Shown piece after piece: positions 38,291 through 47,393 of a stretch of DNA of 48,823 bases. The stretch is from assembly GCF_000372725.1 (NCBI RefSeq), contig NW_005195940.1:410113-458935 (forward strand). The letters are read 5' to 3'. Position 1 is the first letter of the stretch. Each line of letters begins with the position of its first letter. The notes under the pieces are model-generated. The model was not told where the DNA came from and did no database searches. It was given only the letters and a program-made list of their open reading frames with translations. This DNA is from Emiliania huxleyi CCMP1516 (Eukaryota; Haptophyta; Isochrysidales; Noelaerhabdaceae). A program made the translations under genes and the position numbers.

Positions 38291-38645
38291 TCCTTTGCGG
38301 GGGAGGAGGCACCCCCACCGGAGCTTCCAGGCAGCCTTTCGGGCCGCCAGGTTGGCAGCAACGCTAGCGGGGGTCCCGGCAAATGCGTCGGGCAATGGCA
38401 TCCTTTTGAACAACGCGGGCGGCGGAAGTGTCGGGAAAAGTTCCTGCGGTAGCGTCGATGGAAGCGCCAGTGGTAGCTCCGACGGAAGCTCTGGTGTACA
38501 GCGCCGACGGTAGCGTGTGCGGCAGACCCATGTGTGGAAACATGGCAGATGGCAGCACGGCTGGCGGTAGTATGGCCGATGGCAGCAGAGCCGGTAGCAG
38601 GGTCGGCGGCAGCAGCGTTGATGGGGGCACAGTGGGTGGCAGCAT
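38291..38645 (-). pseudogene. Truncated inverted copy of the GT25 gene 5' end
   Basis: From the ATG at 38645 this copies the repeat-rich leader of the GT25 gene (MLPPTVPPSTLLPPTLLPAL, ALYTRASVGATTGASIDATA) with few substitutions. One extra C (near 38395) shifts the frame after QKDAIA, and the copy runs into the gap before the catalytic domain. Homology continues ~60-90 bp upstream of the ATG. It is a non-functional partial duplication in inverted orientation, ~6 kb away. Confidence 0.8.
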
Positions 38646-38743
38646 GCCCGCTTGAGGGTCGATCCTCTCATGTTGGCTACACTCGGGTGATCTTGTCTTA
38701 TCCGCGCCTCTCTCGGTCGACAAGCCTAAACACCCCGGCCGGT

Positions 38744-38767
38744 TAAGGTGAATGATACACCGTCGCA
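38744..38767 (+). repeat. Hairpin unit, half copy
   Basis: AAGGTGAATGATACACCGTCGCA is the distal half of the dispersed unit. It lies just upstream of the truncated GT25 copy. Confidence 0.6.
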
Positions 38768-39335
38768 CTCGGACAGATTCGAGCGTCTCGGGGAGCTCGC
38801 ACTCACTCTCGAGAGACGGTGCTGAGCTAACCTAGACTGGGCTGGGTCTTAGGCATTGTCGCCGGCGTGCGGCGGCCTGCCTCCGGAGGTGCCTCTGAGG
38901 GGGACATTTTTTGGTCACCGTGAGAGAACGCGTTCGAATTTTTACTCGGGAACTTCAACTCTGCACGCGCACCGGCAAGGGCTACAATAGTGCCAGTGAG
39001 GCGGAGGCGCGAGTCCGGGAAGGGCCGCGACCGTCAAGTGTTTCCGTCATTTTCCTACAATCGCTGTGGACCCAGCCACGTACGAGTCGCGGCTCATGTG
39101 GCTCAGGGGCGGACACACGCACCCCAGATGGCTGAGGTCTGAGGGCTCACACAATAACATAAACGAGGGTGGGTGCTGAGGGCTGCCCCTGGTGGTTGGC
39201 GTCGACCGCCGGTCGCGGCGCCCGTGCGCCTATGCCTGGGGCTCCACATTCGCACGCCCTCGGTGCGGCGCGCGCTCGTGTCCCGAGGCGCGCATTGCGC
39301 TTCGAGGGCAGGGCCCCAACGGGCCGCTCGCGCTC
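38768..39335. other. Gene-free stretch
   Basis: No gene recognised. The frame on the minus strand is GC-driven and continues from the ShKT gene's stop downstream. Confidence 0.35.
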
Positions 39336-39700
39336 TCAGAGCTCCTGCTTGTCGTCCCCGGCCGCCTCGCGCCGCTTCATCTTGCCCTTCCCCTTCTTCT
39401 TCTTCTTCTTCTTGCGCGCCTTCCCCGCCGCCGCCTCCGCAGAAGCGCCTCCCTCGCCGCCGTCCTCCTCCCCGCCCGCCGCCGCGCCTCGCGACGTCCT
39501 CTCGCGCCGCTCGTCCTCGGTCGCGCAAACGCCTGCTCACACACGAACACTGCCTACACTTCGCGCCTAGCCCAACCGCGCCGCCCGGCTGCGGCCCGCG
39601 CCGCATGCGCCGGCGCAGTTGTCCGCCATGAAGTCGAAGTTGGTGAGGCACTCGCCGGACGCCGCCCAGCCTGCAGGAGTACGGCCGTGTCGCACGCGCA
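39336..39700 (-). CDS. C-terminal exons of a ShKT-domain protein with a KQEL end
   Basis: An exon entering at an acceptor TGCAG|GC encodes a ShKT-type motif (WAASGECLTNFDFMADNCAG, then ACG). A GC-AG intron joins it to the last exon, which supplies the final Cys (VCATEDERRER), an acidic/Gly stretch, a lysine run (KARKKKKKKKGKGKMK) and the C-terminus DDKQEL with TGA at 39336. KQEL resembles the KDEL-type ER-retrieval signal. The six-Cys ShKT fold is a common extracellular/ER module, not by itself a toxin. It may be the 3' end of the gene starting at 41178 or a separate paralogue; the joins between 39720 and 40690 are unresolved. Confidence 0.6.
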
Positions 39701-39731
39701 GAGGTCTTGAGAAATCGGAGGCGGGCGGCTT

Positions 39732-39888
39732 CAGACCGCCATCGCTAAGCGGTGTGCTGCTTGCGCAAAGGGAGCGGAGGCAGACGCGAGCCGGGCGCTA
39801 GCGTGGAGTACCGCCATCGCTGTGTGGTGTGCTGCGTGCGCAAGGTAGCGGAGGCAGACGCGCTGCCGCACGCTACTTAGCCTGGAGT
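39732..39888. repeat. Two tandem copies of a ~79-bp unit
   Basis: ACCGCCATCGCT...GGTGTGCTGC...TGCGCAA...GCGGAGGCAGACGCG is present at 39738 and again at 39810, with a few differences. Confidence 0.75.
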
Positions 39889-40098
39889 GGGATGGGGGGG
39901 CGGTATGGGGGGAGAAGGGGAGGCTCGGGGTCTTCTTCCGCATCTGCGCCGCCCAGCCCGCACACGCCTACGCCAGAGCACGCCCGGGTGTGAGGGTGCG
40001 GATGCCCAGAGCGCACCACAGCGTGAGGGTGCGGATGCAGCGGTGCCGAGCCCGGCCTTTGTGGGAGAGCACCGCGCGCGCATACAAGGGGGGGGGGG

Positions 40099-40250
<152 letters not shown>

Positions 40251-40419
40251 CACCACACCCCCCTCTCCCTCCTCCGCCCCGGGAGCTCAAGATCCGTACA
40301 CGGACACTGCATACGAGGGCGCACCGCAGCTGGCGCACCGCGAGGGCAGCGGAATGCAGGCGAGTGTGCCGGGAGAAGGGGGCGCGTATTCCGCATCCAA
40401 ACGCTCGCGCCCAGCGACC

Positions 40420-40692
40420 ATTTCTCGGCTACTCTCGGCATCTCGGTCAATCTCGGCCTCTTGCCGGCAGTCGCCCAGGCGCGGCCGCGGGAGGAACCTC
40501 GGCCAATCTCGGCCAATCTCGGCCAATCTCGCGCTCATCTCGCATCTAGGCGCGCGCGCCGCCGCGTGTTCTGGCTTGTTGCCGTCGCCACCGGAGGCGC
40601 ACGCCGGCCGTTCGAAGGCGCCGTTGTCCTCCGCCTAGGAATCTTTGCCAATCTCGACCACTCTCGGCGAATCTCGGCGAATCTCGGCCATC
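40420..40692. repeat. Degenerate ATCTCGGCC-type array
   Basis: Repeated ATCTCGG words at ~10-bp spacing (for example AATCTCGGCCAATCTCGGCC at 40504-40523), with intervening protein-like islands. Similar arrays fill introns of the HugZ-like and GT25 genes, which suggests that this is intronic in the ShKT gene. Confidence 0.6.
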
Positions 40693-41178
40693 CCATTCCT
40701 TGAGGCTGAGCGCAGCGCAGACACCGCACGATGCGGGGCACTGCTTCCGCAGCACCTCTGGCAGCGAGGTGCACTGCCCCTGCGCCGCCGCCGCCGCGCA
40801 GCCGGGCAGCCGGTCTCGGCAGCGGAACGCGCAGCCGTCGGGGAGCATGCGGGCAGTCCCTTCCGGAGAGAAGACCTCGCCTCCGCCCTCGTTGCGCCAC
40901 GCGAGGTCCCACTTTTGCGGCCGCTCCTTGAGCTGGCCGTCGCACGCGTACTCGAGCTCAAACACGGCCGGCGTCGGCAGCAGGCCGGCATTGGCGCAGT
41001 AGCCGCACGCGACTGGGCACCGGTCGGCCATAAAGTCGTAGTTCTTCTCGCATTCGCCACGCTTCGACCACGAGTCGCACTCCAGCTCCTTGTTTCGGCA
41101 GCGCGACGCGGAGCCCTTGACCTGTGCCGCGGCGTGCCACGCCGCCGCGGCCAGTACGACGAGACGGATCGTGCCCAT
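40693..41178 (-). CDS. Secreted ShKT-repeat protein, first exon(s)
   Basis: ATG at 41176-41178. A signal peptide ([19 protein letters not shown]) is followed by one clear ShKT domain ([20 protein letters not shown], then CPVACGYC). After a linker ([39 protein letters not shown]) comes a second Cys-rich repeat ([20 protein letters not shown], then [11 protein letters not shown]). The open frame ends in an ATCTCGG array that looks intronic, so the C-terminus is not fixed; the KQEL-ending exons at 39336-39700 are candidates. An ER or extracellular disulfide-rich protein, as in prolyl-4-hydroxylase tails and peroxidasin-like proteins. Tail copy E ends ~120 bp upstream on the same strand. Confidence 0.75.
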
Positions 41179-41300
41179 TTCTGCAGGGCCTCCGGGCTGA
41201 GGCTTCCAAAGTCTGGCCTTGCGGCGGTAAACTTGAAGGAAAAAGAATTTCTGTAGTTGCAGACAGGAAAAGGAACAACGAGGTGCACCACTGGAGCCGC

Positions 41301-41410
41301 CTAAGCGACTCCCGCGAGGACGGCGAGGCACTTAGCTCCGTGCACTCGACCGCCCTCGCCGCTGGCAAGCTCATTCACAATCTGCTTTGCGACCGTGTGA
41401 AGAACGACTG
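41301..41410 (-). pseudogene. Tail-family copy E
   Basis: The minus-strand frame [20 protein letters not shown] continues to [12 protein letters not shown] and a TAG at 41301-41303, then GCGGCTCCAGTGGTGCACC. It matches copies B-D from the VVLHT helix onward. Upstream (41411-41500) the frame is not conserved with them. Confidence 0.6.
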
Positions 41411-41515
41411 CGCTGCTTCTGCTGCAGCCCCAGCCAGCTCTGGGAGGCGTTATTTTCGCAAAAGCCACAGAGCCGACTGCGAAGGCACAACGCGAGGACG
41501 CTCTCCGTGCCACCA

Positions 41516-42484
41516 TGTCAGCTCACACCATCGAGTACGCAAAGTCGAACCGAGCGACGTGCAAAGGGCGCGCGCGACCACTGCGCTCTCTCCGCCCCGC
41601 GCCGCAACTGATGTGCGCCCGCACACACACACCCGCGCGCGCAGATGTGGCAACAAGATTGACAAGGGCGCGCTCCGGATGGGCACCACCTTTGAGTCGG
41701 CGGCGGGGTACGACATGACTCAGTGGCGCCACCTCGCGTGTGCCAAGAAGCCCAAGAAATATTTGGGCGCCGACGAGATCGCGGGCTACGACTCCCTCAA
41801 GCCCACCGACCAAGGGCAGGCGAGCCGAGGGAAGGCGGTGGCGGAGATTGGGGGCGAGAGGTGAGATGCGGCGTCAGCACACGCCGCGAGAACACGGTGG
41901 GTGGGGCAGAGAGCCCGCGGTTTGCACGCGCCGAGGAGCACGAGCGGCGACGGCACCGGCGGGGTTGCGTCGGCGGGGTGGCGGCGGCGGAGTGGCGGCG
42001 GCGGGGTGACATATGGCGGCGGCGGGCAAGGGGTCTGCACCCAACCTCGGCTGCCCATCGCCACCAGGTGCGCGCGTGGTGGGATGACCCCGCCTCCTTC
42101 GCCGCCGCGCACAAGGACGCCGCCGTCGCCGACGCCGTCGCCGCCGCGCGCGCCGCCGCCGCCGCAGACGCCGCGCCCGCGACGCCGCCGGCAAAGAAGA
42201 AGCAGAAGGCGGGCGCGGCGGCGGCCTCCCCCGCGACCGGCCCCCGGCCGGCGGCGGCGGCGGCGGCGGAGGCGGCGGCGGCGGCGGCGAAGAGCAACGC
42301 GGCGGCGGCGGCGGTGCAGGACGAGGCGTCGCGGCGCGACACGTACACGGCGTCTTTCTCTGCGCTGTCTGCGGCGGCGCTCAAGGAGTGCTTGCGTGCG
42401 CAGAAGCCCGACCAGCTGCTCGGAGGAAACAAGAAGGAGCTGGTCGACCGCTGCGTCGACCGCAAGCTGTACGGTGAGGAGTGA
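41516..42484 (+). CDS. PARP-type zinc finger protein with PADR1/SAP-like C-terminus
   Basis: Three exons (41516-41568, 41645-41819, 42068-42484) separated by two GC-AG introns give 214 aa. ATG in a CCACCATG context. Residues ~5-76 form a zf-PARP nick sensor: [33 protein letters not shown] and [12 protein letters not shown], with Zn ligands C-x2-C and H-x2-C. A long Ala/Lys-rich linker ([10 protein letters not shown]) follows, then a C-terminal helical motif ([37 protein letters not shown]) resembling the PADR1/SAP-like element of PARP1. No catalytic domain is present. It probably binds DNA breaks or DNA ends in the nucleus. Together with the PARP-SUMO gene at 1589, it makes two PARP-related genes in the window. 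Confidence 0.88.
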
Positions 42485-42821
42485 ATGAGCGAGTAGTTGA
42501 TTCACTTGCAGCTCGCAGCTAGCGAAGCACCCTGCAGCTAGCGAAGCGAGCAAGCTCTGCGGTAGCCTGCTCCTCGCCTCGCCTCTGCCTCGCGCCCCTC
42601 CTCCGCCGTCCCGTCTTCAGCCTGCACCGCTGCGCTGGCTACTGCCACCCTCTTCCTCGGTCGCTCACGGCTTTGTTTCGTCTGGGACACCCACACCACA
42701 CACTCACACTCACACCGCCCACCCACGCCCCCCGGGTCTTACTTTGAATGCCGTGCGGCTCCTGTCTTCTAGACGCGGAGTCGCGAGGGACTAGCCTGGC
42801 CCTTGCCCCACCACCTCGTGT

Positions 42822-42908
<87 letters not shown>

Positions 42909-43068
42909 AGGAGCTTACCCTACCTTACCTTCCCTTAGGCAACCTGCCCCGCTGCCCGGCTTGCGGGCTGGGCTAAGCTAGAAGACGAAGACGTGTTCTT
43001 GTCTCCCAACCAGCGCTCGAGAGGACACGGACTCCGCTGTATTCGACCGTATTCCGCCGTATTCAGCA
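42485..43068. other. Gene-free stretch with microsatellites
   Basis: CACACTCACACTCACACC (42700-42717), the GT run at 42822-42906, CTTACCCTACCTTACCTTCC (42915-42934) and a GTATTC-word tract at 43038-43065. No gene. Confidence 0.45.
42822..42906. repeat. (GT)n microsatellite, ~42 units
   Basis: A pure GT run of about 85 bp. Confidence 0.95.
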
Positions 43069-43134
43069 GTGCTCCGCTGTACCCGCTGTGATCGCCTCCC
43101 TCGTATTCACGCGGTGCTCTCAGTGCACTGCACA

Positions 43135-43789
43135 CTATGCCACGTCCCCGCCCTGAGGCTGGCGTCTACGCCGTGTAGGCTGGGCAAGCTGCGCGTCGCG
43201 TACGCGCTGCCGGTCGGCCACAAGGGGAAAGGGCGCATCTCGTGCCCGAGGTTACCCGAGATTGCCCGAGGTTACGCGAGATGACCCGAGATTAGGCAAG
43301 GGCGCTTCTCGTGCCCGGGCGGGTACGACGACGACGCGTACAAGCCGTGTAGCTACAAGGCGAGAGGCAGCCGAGAGACGGCCGAGAGACGGCCGAGAGA
43401 CCGCCGAGAGACAGCCGAGAGACAGCCGAGAGACCGCCGAGAGACAGCCGAGAGACAGCCGAGAGACAGCCGAGAGACAGCCGAGATACAGCCGAGAGAT
43501 AGCCGAGAGACAGCCGATAGCCGAGAGATAGAGAGACACAGCCGAGAGACAGCCGAGAGACACAACTGAGAGATGCAGCCGAGATACAGCCGAGATACAG
43601 CCGAGAGATAGAGAGACACAGCCGAGAGACAGCCGACGCGTCGGTACGAGCCGTGCCCAGGCGACGGCGGCGGAGCGGCCCGCGTGGACGGTTGTGGCGG
43701 CGGAGACGGAGACACCCGTGCGCAAGAGCGCGAAGAAGCGGCCGGCGGGCGGCGGCGACGACGAGGGCGCACCCGTGCCGTTCGACTGA
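43135..43789 (+). CDS. Probable small gene with an intronic minisatellite
   Basis: Protein-like pieces are GKLRVAYALPVGHKGKGR (43178-43235), FSCPGGYDDDAYKPCSYKA (43302-43359) and a C-terminus AWTVVAAETETPVRKSAKKR-PAGGGDDEGAPVPFD ending at TGA 43787-43789. Between the first two, GGGCGCATCTCGTGCCCG is repeated as GGGCGCTTCTCGTGCCCG. This fits an intron that repeats the next exon start, but the donor would have to be GG. Between the last two lies a ~280-bp CCGAGAGACAG array. Start and family unknown. Confidence 0.4.
43365..43640. repeat. CCGAGAGACAG minisatellite
   Basis: About 24 imperfect 11-bp units (CCGAGAGACAG/CCGAGATACAG), with an interruption near 43515-43535 and a partial higher-order duplication (ATAGAGAGACACAGCCGAGA at 43527 and 43608). 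Confidence 0.85.
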
Positions 43790-44893
43790 GCCGATAGATA
43801 GATGGCGAGGCGAAGACACAGTCTGGCTAGCGACTGGACACTGAGCCGCGCGCGACAGAGGGCCATAGCGGCGCGGTGGGGCCCGCACAGTGCGGCGTGC
43901 GCGTGGCGCAAGTTGCGCGCGCCGTATCCCCTCTGCTGTACATATCGGCGCTCAAAGAGAGTGTGCGTAAGGGGAGCTGATGAATGGTTGTGGCAGCCCT
44001 GGGGCACATCTCGCGTTTCGTGTACACGAACTCCTGCAGGTGATTTAGGTAAGGTAAGGTAAGGTAGATTTCTCCACACACACAAACCACTTGTGTGCAA
44101 CGACGTTGAACAGTGTTCAGTTGAACACGATCGAGTAACCGCCGGCGGTCGCGGCGCAGATGCGGGAGATTGCGAGCGCCACCGTCTCTCCGTCTGCTGA
44201 GGAGGAAGGGAGATTGCGAGGCGCCGCCGCGCAAGGTATCGGTAAGTAAACGCTTTTTTTAGGAGCTCAAACCAAAGGATTAAAAGAAATAAAAACTCTC
44301 TGATTGCCGAATCAGCATGTCTCTCGTCGTCTCTCTGCTCCTCGCTCGGCCGGGCGGCGACTCGGGTGGTGCGGAGGCGCCGCCGCTGCGCGTGCGCGCG
44401 CACGAGGCGGCGCTGGAGCACGCCTGCTGTCGCCGCCACGGCCCGACGCCCGGGGCCGGACGTCGAGCCGGACAAACTTTTGGCGAGAGCAGACCGAGCA
44501 TCTTCACCGAGCATCGTCGGATCGACCCGCTCTCCTGCGACGAGCCGCGGGAGGGAGGCTCGTGTGATCCGGCCGGAGCGGCGGCGCGTGGCGCACACAC
44601 GCCCCGCTCGCCCGCGGCCGCTGAGGCATACCCGGCGAGAGCCAGCTTTGCCCCCTCGGCGACATTTGCGAGGCTCACCTCGCCGCCGTGCTGCGGGTGC
44701 GGCGGTTGGCTTGCGAGGTGCGCGTGGCCGCGCGTGGCGCGGCTGGCCCCTGCCCACGCTCCCATATTTTGGGCTGGCTCGCGCACGCGCCGCGGAAGCT
44801 CGACGACGAGCGACTGCATTGGCGGTCTCCGTTGTGAAAGGCGGCGGCTCTGCGTGGTCAAAGGCGGCGCTTGCCATCAGCCGCCGTGCATAG
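43790..44893. other. Gene-free or unresolved stretch
   Basis: AGGTAAGGTAAGGTAAGGTAG at 44048-44068; GTTGAACAGTGTTCAGTTGAAC (44106-44127) is an inverted-repeat cluster. An open frame from the ATG at 44317 (MSLVVSLLLARPGGDSGGAE) has no conserved motif and could be a first exon, but I cannot support it. The 44840-44893 segment contains GGCGGCGGCTCTGCGTGGTC, close to the break of the LRR-gene copy. Confidence 0.3.
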
Positions 44894-45566
44894 ATGTCCC
44901 TGACCTCCTTCCCGGACGGCCACACGGCGGAGGGCCAGGCCGAGGGCACCAACGTGGCTGAGTACTTTGACCGCGGCTGGTGCTTCACCGAGGCCAGCTG
45001 GGCGAGCCTGACAAAGGCTGGCTTCCTCTCGCTCGACCTCGGCAAGATGCGCGCCAGCAAGGAGTACAACTCCTGCCTCAGCCTCATGCGCGACTGCACC
45101 CAGGACGGCGGCCGGCACCCTCCGCTGCTGCCGTCTGCGTTCGCGGCGGAGCTGGAGAAGAAGAGCTTCACCAACGGCAAGGACGACAAGCCGCTGGTGA
45201 AGCGGCTGTACGAGGCTGCCTTCGAGGAGCAGTTTGGCAAGGCGACCGAGCTGAGCTACTGGAACCTCGGCTGGGGCGACACGGAGGCGGCGCAGCTGGC
45301 GGAGGTCCTCGCGAGCGGGGCAGCGCCGCGGCTCGAGAAGCTCGGTCTCCACAACAACAAGATTGGCGACGAGGGCTGCAAGGCGCTGGCCGCCGCCCTC
45401 AAAGAGGGGGCCGCCCCGGGCCTGAAGGCGCGAGACGCCCTCGCCACACGCCCCTCCCCCGCCCAACAATGCCCATCGCACCTCCCCTCGCGTGCAGGAG
45501 CTCGGCGTGGGCCACCAGGAGCCTGAGCTGGTGGCCGTGTGCGAGGAGCGCGGCATCAGGCTCTGA
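44894..45566 (+). pseudogene. 5'-truncated copy of the HET-like/LRR gene
   Basis: Starts abruptly at the point equivalent to LTSFPDGHAAE of the full gene (15731-17195). The exon runs 44894-45427 (YFDRGWCFTEASWASLTK, LPSAFAAELEKKSFTNGKDD, one LRR), then a 70-nt GC-AG intron (45428-45497) of the same length and nearly the same sequence as in the full gene, then the last exon (QEPELVAVCEERGIRL). The N-terminal anchor, HET-like core and two LRR units are missing. An ATG lies at the break, so a short protein of ~200 aa could still be made. The 3' flank is also shared for ~130 bp. This is a recent segmental duplication. Confidence 0.75.
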
Positions 45567-46407
45567 TGAGCCTCTCCAGCCCCGGCCGGGCGGCAAGGGC
45601 GCGGGGCCCGGCGGGACCGCCGCGCGAGCACGGCAGAGAGCAACAGACCCTGCGGCTGCGAAGCACGACGTACAGCGACGGCGGGGGCGGCGGGTGTGCG
45701 GGATGTCTGTGGGCCCGAAAGCGATGTGCGTGTGCCGCTTAGCGTTTGTTTCATATAACAGACGTGACACCTGACACCTGACCGACAAAAAAAGAAAAGA
45801 GCAGCCACGTCACAAGGGACGCACGGTGCGCGCGCTTTTGCACGAGTCGCTGTGCTCGCTGCGAGCTCCAGCCTCGAACTCTCGCCCGCCGATCGCCGCA
45901 TGCCGTCGACCGCCACGAGACAGCCAAGCGCCGCCGCAAGCCCCCCGCGCGCGACGTCCGACGAAAACTGTCAACTGAAAGCACCAAGCACGTCAAAAAA
46001 AGAAAGGGCAGTCGCGGCGCGAACAGGCGAATATATATGATTATAGCTTATAGGACATGCGTGGGGCCGCCCCCACTAAGCGCTATCGCAATATAAACGG
46101 ATCCTGCTTCCTGGTTCCTGCATCCTCCTCCTGGGCCGCACAAACGCATCTAAGCCGCCGACCGCAGCCACCTCCCGTCCCCCCGCTGGCCACTCCACAG
46201 CCCGGCTGTCGGCACTCATGGGCGGACCAGGGGGCAGCCCCGGAGCGCCGGAGCGCCTCGCCCGCAAGACCCCGCCTGCGCGACCCTCCCCTCACCGCGC
46301 GGCCCCGCCGGCGGCGTGTTCCTCCCCGGCGGAGGCCGCGCCGCGCCGCCGCCGCCGCTGCCTGGGCGACTGCGCGGCGAGTAGCGGCAGCGGAGGGCCC
46401 GGCCACC
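45567..46407. other. Intergenic between converging genes
   Basis: ACACCTGACACCTGACC (45767-45783) is a 9-bp tandem. AAAAAAAGAAAAGAGCAGCCACG and AAAAAAAGAAAGGGCAGTCGCG are similar words 215 bp apart. No gene was accepted. Confidence 0.35.
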
Positions 46408-47355
46408 TTAGAGCAGCCCGCGCTCGGCGAGAAGGCTCAGCATGCGCGGCGACGAGTAGCGGCAGCGGAGGAGGCGCGAGATCGCGAGGTCGAGCAGCGG
46501 GCGGATGCGGTAGAAGCCGGCCTGAGGGCGGCGGCGGGCGCGGGAGGGCGGTGCTGCTGGGGGAGGTGGAGGGCGGCGGCGGAGGAAGGGACGGGAAGGG
46601 ACGGGAAGGGGGGGGGGGGGCACGGAGGGGGGAGGCGGAGGGGAGGGGTGAGGCAACAGTGAGGCATCCGGGATCGACAACGGCGCCCGGGGGGGGAGGC
46701 AGCGGGGGCGCGCCTCGCGCACAAACTCGCGCAGCTCCTCCTCCTCGGACGAGGCGCGGCGGTTGTCCTGCGACTTTGGCGAGTAGGCCGCCGGAAGCGC
46801 GCACGAGCCGTCCCGGACGTAGTCGAGGACCGCCTCAAAGTGCTTCCAGGAGCGCTCGATGCGGTAGTGGCCTCCGTCCGTCTTGCAGCCGACGTTGGCC
46901 GAGTCGCCGAAGAAGTCGAGCAGGTAGCCGCCTAGTGCGTAATGAACGGCATCACTCACCATTCACGAAATGAATGGTGAGTGCTTCCGTTCATCACGCC
47001 CGCGCGGCGCAGCACGGCGGACCGGGCCGAGAAGACTTGCGTGCCGGTGAAAGCGGGCGGCTGCTCCGCCTCCTCCGGCAAGCCAACCTGCAGGAGGACC
47101 CGCTGTGGTGATCGCACGAAGGCAAGGTATGCACCACGTCCCTTCTTGCCGACCTGCAGGCTGACCCACATCTCGAACCGCTTGGCGCCGCTCGCGCGGC
47201 CCGGCGGCCCGGCCTGCGGCCCAGCCTGCCGCGCGGCGCTCTCGTCGCAGGCGGCGCGGAGGGCGAGCAGCTCCGCCACGAGGGAGCGGTGCTCCGCCTG
47301 GTCGACCACGAATGTGGAGCTCGAGCTCTCCCTCTCCCTCTCTCTCTGCGCGCGC

Positions 47356-47393
<38 letters not shown>

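Noticed and set aside
42822..42981. Cys-Val repeat peptide
   Set aside because: Translation of the (GT)n microsatellite.
44317..44961. An open frame that could be the first exon of the truncated LRR copy
   Set aside because: It reads a different frame over the shared region and shows no similarity to the full gene's N-terminus, so I list it only as unresolved.
43252..45240. A 662-codon minus-strand open frame
   Set aside because: It runs antisense through the CCGAGAGACAG array and the LRR-gene copy. Its composition follows the repeats and it has no domain.
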